Below, one piece after another: positions 36,484 through 46,222 of a stretch of 64,000 nt of DNA (its first letter is position 1; each line of letters starts with the position of its first letter). Both the position numbers and the translations under genes were made by a program. Source of the DNA: Aotearoamyces nothofagi (Eukaryota; Ascomycota; Leotiomycetes; Leotiales; Tympanidaceae); contig JADDTR010000002.1 of NCBI GenBank assembly GCA_015345905.1, positions 1,178,001 to 1,242,000 on the forward strand. The letters are read 5' to 3'. The notes under the pieces are model-generated. The model had not been told where the DNA came from and did not search any database. It saw nothing but the letters and a program-made list of their open reading frames with translations.

Positions 36484-38677
36484 ATGGCCCATATCTCGGA
36501 ATGTCTGGTGAATCTCACCAGTATAGGCCTGAATAACTATATAGCAAGGGAGCTCTCGCCACCCAGTTCCAATGAGCGAGTATGCAATCCTACAACACAG
36601 TTGAACGGGTATATTTCTGACGGCTTCTAGATATTAGAAGAGCCTCCCATCGAGGAATCGAATAAGGAGAAGTTCGTTTGGAGGATGCATCAGCCAGCAG
36701 AAACCCGCAAATACCAGCTTTTCCCTGCAAAAGACAAGCTATCTCCTACACCAGGTCCAGGTCGAAAGAGTCCCGATCCAGAACAAGCCTTTGCCATCGC
36801 CATGGCACAGTCAGCCTCTACTACTGACCGCCCAGTCGTTGGAGCTGCGATGAGACTTAAGATCAAAGAGCAATCTCTAGTTCGGAGGCGAAAAGCCAGC
36901 GTCTCTGATCTTGGACCTATGACAACCGTTCAAGAAGTTGCTATGGATTCTCGTAAGTTGGCTCCGATGTTTACTCAGGAACTGACCTTGACATCATCCA
37001 GCCACTATACCAGGAAGGCCACCCCTTCACGAGAGATCTATTAGTGCCCCAGGTTATCAGAGTGGGAGACAACACCTGTTTGGCGCCACTATTCCAGGGC
37101 CAGCGATCGATGAACGGGCAGAAACTAGCCTTTTTGACTATCAGAAGCCACGACGGAGATCAAATTCACCGAAAGGTCCCATATCTCCAAAGACGTTAAC
37201 GCCACTGATAATACCAACAAGCTCCAGCTCTGAGCCAAAAAGATCCCTCAACAGAGAAATGTCAATCAGTAGACTGCGGATAGATAGTGACCGAGCTCCA
37301 GAGGTCCCACCGAAGTCTGCTAGGATGCTAGATGAGAAACCCTCTCCTCAATCTGCCCAAAGTCGAACACCTTATACACCATACACTCCAATGACGGGCT
37401 CAACTAGCAGTGTATCTCTATCGAGTTCTGCTATGACTAGTTTCGTTCTCAATGGCAGATCATCGCCCGCCTCGGCAGGTGCCTTGATTCGAGGGCCGAG
37501 TCCCATAGGCCACTTAAGGGGTCAGTCGGAGAACGCTCCTTACCGCTCAGCAAGTGTCCTAGGGCATCGTAGGGGAGAATCCGATACCTCGATAATGGAC
37601 CGCGGTAGACCAAAGAGACGTCAGGACGGGAGCCCGATCAAACGCAAGCCGAGCAAACGTTCCCTGCAGGCGGAACAGGCCGCCTTCGAAACATTGCCAC
37701 AAGGTATCAAGGCTAATAATGCAGTGGGCAAATTCGATATGAAGGAGATTGATTCCCTAAGATGGCAAGCTGAGGGTCAGGCTGCCAAGTTCAAAGTCCT
37801 GTGTAGCAAGGACGTTGATTCTTTATCAAGAGTACGTACACACCATCTCATCTAGCCAGTATTCTCTTTTTCTCCTGCATCGCTAACTTGATTCTAGGAA
37901 CTCCGTGCCCTTGACGAACGTTGCGAGTACCTCCGTAAAACACATAGATCCCTACGCTCTGGCCGGCGAAATCTCCACGAGCGTATCTGCACCTACCTCC
38001 GCTCTCCACGCGTCGCCCGCTTTAGCCACGAATCCTTACTCAAGCAAGAGGAAGCTTTATCCGAACTAGACCGGTCTATCGATGACTGGGTTTCGAAACT
38101 CGAGCAAGCAGAGAATCGCAGGACAAGGGTTAGACAAAAGCTACTTGAGCACGTGGCTGCTGCATTGACTTTGCCGACCAAAGCCACTGAGGTCGATGGT
38201 ACGGGAAAGCAGATTTCAGCTCAAGAGGAGAAACTAGCACTTCGGCGGGTAGTGGCAGAGACGGCTACGCCTCCGAGCTCACCTGCTATTGCTCCTGCTT
38301 TCGTGCCTCGGGACCAAACACCGAGTCCCGTGTCGTCTCCTAGACGACTAGCACATCCAGTTGAGGCACAGCCTCCCACCCTCTCATCAACATCGTCACC
38401 ATCTTCCAGTGGGGATGGAATATCGTCACGTCGGAGACCAGAAAGCGAATCAAGCATGAACGCCGGCCGTCCAAGCGCAGAGAGTATTAGGATATACGTA
38501 GATAGCGATGTTTATGCCCTGCTAGCAGATGTTGAGGAAGAAATTAATCGCATGGGTGCTCAAGAGAAACAGCGAGGAGATGAAATATTGAATGTGGCGT
38601 TCTGTGGGCCCGTATCGAGTTCCACGCCGGCTGGCCTGCAACGACAGCACACGTCAAAGGTTGCAGATTATGTGTGA
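36484..38677 (+). CDS. Uds1 (up-regulated during septation) domain protein
   Basis: Exons as modelled: 36484-36579, 36631-36952, 37002-37831 and 37898-38677 (675 aa). The 5' end is uncertain: the frame is open back to about 36280, and the ATG at 36484 (MAHISECL) is only the nearest good choice. The first 365 residues are Ser/Pro/Arg-rich and disordered. The Uds1 domain is about residues 368-480: ETLPQGIKANNAVGKF, EIDSLRWQAEGQAAKF, then across the last intron DVDSLSR|ELRALDERCEYLRK and SLRSGRRNLHERICTYLRS. This region looks like a coiled coil. The C-terminal part is Ser/Pro-rich, ending HTSKVADYV. The family was named for septation-linked expression; the molecular role is unknown. Confidence 0.82.
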
Positions 38678-39598
38678 GAAGGTTGACGATTTATATGATA
38701 TGATGTTTGACGACAGAAGGACTATATAGGCCAAATTGAGCCATGGCTGCAGGGCATTTTTTGGACACCATTTTTGGACAACACAACACATAGGAGTTTA
38801 GTATATTAGGGGCTGTGGCGTTGGTACGTTGGGGAAACAGTTCTCTTCTTGGGCGTTTGTTCATTTATGTATCCATTTGATCTTTGATATAAAAAGAGGA
38901 TACCCACTAGATACTTCATGTAAGATATATCCTCACGGATGATGGGACTTGCAAATGACTTTTGGTCTCGGGCTCTTAGTCTCTTGGATTAAAATATAAC
39001 CCTGTTTCTACGATTCTCAAAAAGAATCGCCTAAGAATGGGATCTTACCCGTATCTGGTATGACGTGAATCAAACACTCACTCTCAACTAGATATGATCA
39101 GCATTTGATCCTGTATCTATTATCACTTATCTAGGTATCCCAACTTGTGTCAGTTGTAAATGTCGTGCTTCTTAATGGGAGCTGCGCAATTGTCAACATT
39201 GTAAACAAGGCACGATTATTATCACTGCCATTCGGAACGGTCCAAATCAGCCATTTGACTCTGATCATGAACTCTTTGTCCCATAATTCATTCGGCATAC
39301 TGGGCTCTTGGCCGAGCGTTATCTGCCACACCGCCCGCTGGGCCGGCTTTCTGCCGTTTGACGTAATCAATCTCGCCCAACATCCCCGACCGAGGTCATC
39401 TAGCTTTGCTCTGTAGATAGCTACAAGTAGCCAATTATTCAACAAACAATGTCTAATTTACCTCATCTAATTTGACCTAATAGTTACAAAGCTTGAATAT
39501 TCCCGTAGAAAAGCCTGTCTTTCTATCTTGTCAGCCTTGCTGAGACTGAGTCGTACCATTACTGGTCCGAGAAGCATTGTAGAGCTACATTCCCAATC
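38678..39598. other. Intergenic region between Uds1 gene and OXP1
   Basis: 921 bp, AT-rich, with no open frame of note. It holds the 3' end of the Uds1 gene and the OXP1 promoter. Confidence 0.5.
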
Positions 39599-42500
39599 AT
39601 GGGTTCCTCAAAGCAGGCGCGAGGAATTCGCATTGCCATTGATGTGAGAAATATTGCAACAGTCCATAGAGATATGCTAATATCCCTTCCAGCGTGGTGG
39701 GACATTCACAGATTGTGTTGGCAACCCAGGAACGGGTAAGATGGAAGATGATATCCTGATCAAGCTCCTATCAGAAGATCCCTCCAACTACGACGATGCG
39801 CCGCTCGAAGGAATTCGCAGACTCATGTCGAAATTCACTGGCAAAGAGATACCTCGCGGCGAGAAGCTGGACACCTCGAAGATTGAGTCAATACGTATGG
39901 GTACAACTGTAGCAACTAATGCGCTGCTGGAGAGGAAGGGTGAGAAGATTGCTATGGTTGTCACCAAGGGATTTAAAGACTGTTTGGAAATCGGCAACCA
40001 ATCGAGGCCTAAGATCTTTGATCTCGCTATCAGGAAACCAGATGTCCTATACCAGGATGTTGTGGAGATTGACGAAAGAGTAACATTGGAGGACTATGCT
40101 GAAGACCCAACACGACATGTCACGAAAACAGAGCCGCGAGAGAAATCCAAGGATTCGGATCTTGTAAGGGGTCTATCTTCGGAGGCTGTGAGGATATTAC
40201 GGCGTCCTGAAAGGTCGACTATTCGCGAGCAACTACAAGCAATATACGACAAAGGTATCAATAGCATCGCTGTCTGCTTAATGCACGGATACACCTTCCC
40301 AGACCATGAAGCTATTGTTGGTCGCATCGCGAGGGAGATTGGCTTCAGCCATGTATCTCTCAGTCACGAACTGATGCCGATGATCAAGCTTGTGCCACGA
40401 GCTACGTCAGCCTGTGCTGATGCCTATCTCACACCAGCAATCAAGAAATATATAGCGGGCTTCCAAAGGGGCTTCGAGGGTGGTCTAGGCACCGAAAGCG
40501 TCAAGAAGGAAGAGGGAGCTAGAGGAACTCGTTGCGAGTTCATGCAAAGCGATGGTGGTCTCGTCGATGTAGACCAGTTTTCGGGCCTCAGAGCTATCCT
40601 CTCTGGACCTGCTGGAGGAGTGGTGGGATACGCTCTTACATCGTATGACCCCGAGACCAAGATACCGGTCATTGGGTTTGACATGGGTGGGACAAGTACT
40701 GATGTATCGAGGTACGGTTCCGGGCGCTATGAGCACGTTTTTGAGACAACTACCGCGGGTGTGACAATACAATCACCCCAACTAGACATCAATACAGTGG
40801 CAGCTGGTGGTGGGTCGAGACTTTTTTGGCGTAACGGATTGTTTGTCGTTGGCCCAGAATCTGCTGGTGCACATCCAGGCCCAGCATGCTATCGAAAAGG
40901 TGGGCCAGCTACCGTGACTGATGCTAACTTGTTTCTCGGCCGCCTCTTACCCGATTTCTTCCCTAAAATATTTGGCAAGAATGAGAACGAAGGGCTCGAT
41001 GAGAAAGCCAGTGAGGATATCTTCAAAAAGCTCACCGAAACTATCAACGAAGAATTAGCCAGGGATGGAAAGAAGGACCCTATGACTGCCGATGAGGTCG
41101 CTTATGGCTTTATCAAAATCGCCAATGAGACAATGACAAGACCTATCCGATCTCTGACAGAAGCTAAAGGCCATGACACGTCAAAGCATCGTCTTGCTAC
41201 CTTTGGTGGAGCAGGTGGCCAGCATGCCGTTGCTATTGCCGAGAGTCTTGGTATTAGACAGATCCTCGTGCATCGGTATTCTTCGGTTCTTTCGGCTTAC
41301 GGTATGGCTTTGGCTGATGTCGTGGACGAACGTCAGGAACCAGAGTCTAAGATATGGTCCACCGAAGGAGACGTGAAGAAGCTGCTTCAGAAGAAAATGG
41401 AGGACCTGAAGTCCAAGTCTAGAGCTAAGTTGCAGGATGAAGGCTTTGATGACGACTCTATCGTGTTCGAGGAGTACTTGAACATGCGCTATCGCGGAAC
41501 AGAATCTGCACTTATGGTAGTGAGAGATAAGGGCGAGATGGAGAGGGACCTTGGAGGTGATTGGGAGTTCGGAAAGGCGTTTATCAAGCAACATCAGCAG
41601 GAGTTCGGCTTTACGTTGCCCGATCGTGACATCATTGTTGACGATGTACGAGTCAGGGGCATTGGCAAAAGCTTTGAGGGTCTCGAAAAGACAGTAGATC
41701 AACAGCTAGAAGTGATTACGCCGAAGGATGTGCAGCTTGGTGAAAAGCAATACGGCAAATTCAAGGTCTACTTTGAAGGTGGAAGACAAGATACTCCAAT
41801 TTTCAAGCTTGAGGATCTTAATATTGGTGATAGGATTAAAGGGCCTGCTATACTGGCTGATGGAACTCAAACAATTGTTGTAACACCCGGTGCCACAGCC
41901 TTGATAATTGAGACACACGTGGTCATCAACATTGGCGAGTATGAGGCCGGTGCAGGATCTAGGGTTAACACCAAAGAAGTTGACCCGATCATGCTGAGCA
42001 TTTTTGCTCACCGTTTTATGGCAATCGCAGAACAGATGGGACGCGCTTTACAAAAGACCAGCGTTAGCACAAATGTCAAAGAGCGCCTTGATTACTCATG
42101 TGCTCTTTTTGACGCGACTGGAGGTTTGGTTGCGAACGCTCCACATTTGCCAGTCCACCTTGGAAGCATGTCTACGTGTGTAAAACGCCAAGCCGAGATC
42201 TGGAAGGGAAAGCTGAAGGAAGGAGATGTCATTGTATCTAACCACCCTGAGTTTGGTGGTACTCACTTGCCTGATATCACAGTCATCACACCTGCCTTCA
42301 GCAGTAAGGGTGATATCCTATTTTACGTGGCATCGAGAGCACATCATGCAGACATTGGTGGTATTCTCCCAGGTAGTATGCCACCTCATTCAAGAGAGCT
42401 GTTCCAGGAAGGGGCTGCTATCAAGTCTGAGAAGCTCGTCAGCGAGGGGCACTTTAACGAAGAGCGTATCATTGAGCTTCTCCACAAGGAGCCTGCAAAA

Positions 42501-43796
42501 TATCCCGGATGTAGTGGTACTAGATGTTTGTCTGACAACCTGAACGATCTCAAAGCCCAAATTGCATCGAACCAGAAGGGAATCTCACTTATTTCTACCC
42601 TTATCGAGGACTATGGCGATGATGTTGTACAGTTTTATATGGTTAATATTCAAAATAATGCTGAGTTGAGCGTTCGAACACTCCTCAAGGAAGTAAGTAA
42701 GAAATTTGAAGGTCAGGACTTGTCTGCTGTAGACTATATGGATGATGGGAGCCCAATTAAACTGAAGGTCACTATTGATCCTGAGAAGGGTGAAGCTGTC
42801 TTCGATTTCGCTGGTACTGGACCAGAAGTATATGGTCCGAAATTTCAATCTACTTTACGATTCTGTGACTAATCATCAATAGGCAACACGAATGCTCCTC
42901 AAGCTGTCACATATAGTGCTATCATCTACTGTCTACGCTGTCTGATCTCTGAAGATATCCCACTTAACCAAGGCTGTTTGAAACCAATCAAAGTTCTTAT
43001 CCCACCCAAATCATTCTTGTCACCTTCTGACAAGGCCGCTGTCGTTGGAGGCAACGTCCTCACTAGTCAAAGAGTCACGGATGTAATCTTCAAGGCCTTC
43101 CAAGCCTGCGCTGCTAGTCAAGGAGATTGTAATAATCTCACCTTTGGATTTGGAGGCAACCTGGAAGGCCAGGAGGACATCAAGGGATTTGGATATTACG
43201 AGACAATTGCAGGCGGCAGTGGTGCTGGAAAGGATTGGGACGGGACGAGCGGAGTGCATACACACATGACAAATACTCGAATCACAGATGCAGAAGTCTT
43301 TGAGAGGAGATATCCAGTACTTCTCCGAGAGTTCTCGCTTAGAGCCGGGTCTGGCGGTGCTGGCAAACATCGAGGTGGTGATGGTGTTATTCGTGATATA
43401 GAATTCCGTATTCCTGTACAAGTATCGATCCTCAGTGAACGCCGCGTCTACCACCCTTATGGTCTGGCAGGTGGCGAAGATGCTGAATGTGGCCTTAACA
43501 TCTGGGTGAGAAATGTTGAAACTTCCAACCCAGAGAAGTCTGATAAGATCCTCAATGGCTCTAGCTTAGAAGAAGAAGAGATCGTCTGGGAGGAGAGGAG
43601 GATCAATTTGGGAGGTAAGAACACTGCCGCGATGAAGTCTGGGGAGCGAATTATCATACGTACTCCTGGAGGTGGTGGGTGGGGAAAAGTGGAAGATAGA
43701 GATGAGACAAGTCATAAATTATGGCAGAAGGATCCGAAGCATGCTTGGAGAGGAGGAAGTCATGCCAGTAGAGAAGATATGGCTCTGCAAGCTTAA
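39599..43796 (+). CDS. OXP1: 5-Oxoprolinase (ATP-hydrolysing)
   Basis: Opens 5-oxoproline to glutamate with ATP in the glutathione (gamma-glutamyl) cycle. Three exons: 39599-39643, 39693-42834 and 42883-43796 (1366 aa). Exon 1 encodes only 15 residues; the junction gives [19 protein letters not shown], the nucleotide-binding start of the HyuA half. HyuA motifs include [31 protein letters not shown] and [11 protein letters not shown]. The HyuB half begins about [18 protein letters not shown] and has [26 protein letters not shown]-like [17 protein letters not shown], and [17 protein letters not shown]. Intron 2 (48 bp) has a weak donor (GTCCGA), but the junction restores [17 protein letters not shown]. 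The fused two-domain form is normal for eukaryotes. Confidence 0.94.
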
Positions 43797-44047
43797 AGTA
43801 GATGGGTTTAGAATACAAACATGGTATCGATAGTTCAGGACCACTGCTTTTGACATTCACTTCTAAAACAGACCAAGTTAAACGTATCACTTCACCCACT
43901 GAAATTACTCAAGCGTAAGGCATTCCATTTCTCTAGACCCTCTATATATTCCAAGCTCGAATCTCCTTCCAGAACCAATATGATTCCAAACAGAAGCCGA
44001 ACCTTCTACAAGTGTAGATACGAATACTTCCCTCAACATCTGTCGCA

Positions 44048-44458
44048 ATGCCCAATCCAAAACTCCTGCTGGGGAGATTCATCCCAGAAGAAGAACCGAG
44101 CATAATGGGAGGCATGCCAATGAATCCCCCCCGCTCTGCTGCACAACCGCGAACTTCTGCTCAGATGCCAGCTCAGACCGCCGAGCGTCGTGCAGCTGCT
44201 ACTCCCCCACCTCCGATCGGTGCATACAATGCCATTTATCAACAGGATGCTCCTCCTGCCCCGCAGCAGAAGCCGAGCAAGGGAACTCGGCATGCGGCTT
44301 CGCAACCTCGCGCTCAGCCGCGGGATGGGAGCCGGGAGTTGCAATATGCTCATGATGACGAAGGGGAGGAGAGGCAACGCAAGGGGGAGAAGAGTAAGAG
44401 TAAGCGTAAGAAGAAGAATGCGGCTGCGAGGAAACTGCTGCGTTACTTTACTACCTGA
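44048..44458 (+). CDS. Possible small Pro/Gln-rich protein with a basic tail
   Basis: Single-exon frame of 136 codons beginning MPNPKLLLGRFIPEEEP. Composition is Pro/Ala/Gln-rich, then a Lys/Arg-rich end (KGEKSKSKRKKKNAAARK). I recognise no family. The ATG is the first in frame and the context looks more protein-like than nearby frames. It starts 252 bp after the OXP1 stop. It could be a lineage-specific gene or a chance frame; no splice sites help decide. Confidence 0.4.
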   Translation: MPNPKLLLGRFIPEEEPSIMGGMPMNPPRSAAQPRTSAQMPAQTAERRAAATPPPPIGAYNAIYQQDAPPAPQQKPSKGTRHAASQPRAQPRDGSRELQYAHDDEGEERQRKGEKSKSKRKKKNAAARKLLRYFTT

Positions 44459-46222
44459 CTCGATGAGATGCGGGACTAGGTCTGGGCTCTGGGGTTGCTG
44501 GAGGGGCATTTGAGTGCTAGCAAGGAGCGGTTTTGGGGGGGGGGGGGGTTGTGAGAAGCGTTGCGTTTGCGTTGCAGATATCACAATATGACACGGCAAA
44601 GAAAGCCAGGCTTTTGAACATGATGATGAGGACCTTTACCAGAAATAGCGCATCGTATTTTTTTCGGGTCCGGAGTGATCATGTTGAGCAGCTCCTGTAC
44701 GCAGCCAGCAACAGGATAAGATGCTGGTGATATTCTGGTAGGGCAGATCCGCAACGGAGACAGACAGAGGCAACAGCATCCCCCACGACCGCGCACCCGA
44801 ATCATCTCCACGAGCTCTGTATCCGACACCCACCAGACGCCGTAACCGATTGCAGAGCCTACCTAGCCAGCCTCGGTATCTCCAGCGCCTTGGGGGCGCG
44901 TGCTGTGCACAGGCACACCGCTTCCAACAGCCAGCAGCGCTTCTCGTGCAATTGAATAACCAGCGCCCGTCTCCCTAGGCAAGCCGAGCGGAGCGCCTGG
45001 TCGCTCATGTGCCGTGGATCTGCCGCGTTACTGGTTGTCGAGGCATGGTCTTTGTATGGGGCGATATGCAGACAGCAGTACATATTATATTTTGATATTA
45101 CGGCTTGGGGTGGTGTTGGGTGCTCGAGGTCGAGGCTTTGCGTGGCCGCCGCGGCCCATGGGTGGAGCCGCGTGGTGGAGGAAGCATTGCAGCTGGGCTA
45201 CGAAATCCGCCTCTGCTTATTACCCTGGAGTGCTTGGTTATTAGTTATCACATCATATAATTGCAGTAGTGCAAAAGACTAAAGTGATATCGAAGTACAT
45301 TATCAACCTCTCGAGCAGGCCACCTAGCTCTCTACATCATTAGTTAGTTATATCATAACAGACGGTAATAAATATCAGCACAATATAAGTCATAGAATCC
45401 TGAAATCTTAAATGTCACTCCCCTCTCTCCTTTCATGATCCTTTGTCTATCTGCTGGCCTGGGAGTGTATGAATTGCTAACGGAATTGCTAACGGAACTC
45501 TGCAATCAGAGGGTGATGCTTATCGCGTCATACTGATCCGGCGGGTGAGCCACAAGTCGTATGTCTCAGGAAGGCCACTCTTGCTGCTGCTACAAGGAAC
45601 TTGAAGACCGAGGCGGAGACGTATCTGAACTTAGCGACAGAATGGCGGCTTGAGCCTAGACATAAAGGCATTGTAATAGGTAATTGCGAAGTTTAAGGCT
45701 TTGAAGCAGGAGTGGAGCCCTAAAGGGGCATTCGCTGACGTACTTCTATCACTGCAATAAGGCATAAAAGACAAGAAGAGCTATCTGATAGAGTCCAGTA
45801 CCGTTCTGTTCTCATATCAAAACGAGTAATGCTTCCCGTCAAGTCATTTAATCCGATTTAGTTACAGCTTATGACTGAGAGTCTTCCCAAATCATTTCGA
45901 TCAGATTAGCGTTCAAATGTAATCATGTCAACTTTTTGCATTGTGCTCTATCATCAAATAGTCATCAAATAAGTGCTGTTGTACCAAAATATCTGTCTGT
46001 GATCGTGTGCTCGTGATTCGTAAAACATCGTAAACATAGCAAGTCGTGAAGCCAGCCCCATAGACCAAGTTCCGCTCGCAGGATGCAAAGAAATATTTAA
46101 CTCCATTTCAAACCCAAGGATTCACCCGTCTCTGTATGGTAGTACAGTCCAATTCTTGTCCAGATCAAACCCTATACGCCATTCTATCCGGATATCCCCA
46201 CGCCCTCGCGAGCATAAGAGCT
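44459..46222. other. Gene-poor stretch with possible decayed coding sequence
   Basis: 1.8 kb without a supportable gene. It holds a run of 14 G at 44535-44548, some GTAC-type words, and from about 45.3 kb AT-rich sequence. A 12-bp direct repeat AATTGCTAACGG occurs twice around 45472-45497. A short open frame near 45528-45692 has protein-like composition (see findings). Confidence 0.45.
44535..44548 (+). repeat. Homopolymer run G14
   Basis: Fourteen consecutive G after TTTT; the length may be imprecise because such runs are hard to sequence. Confidence 0.8.
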
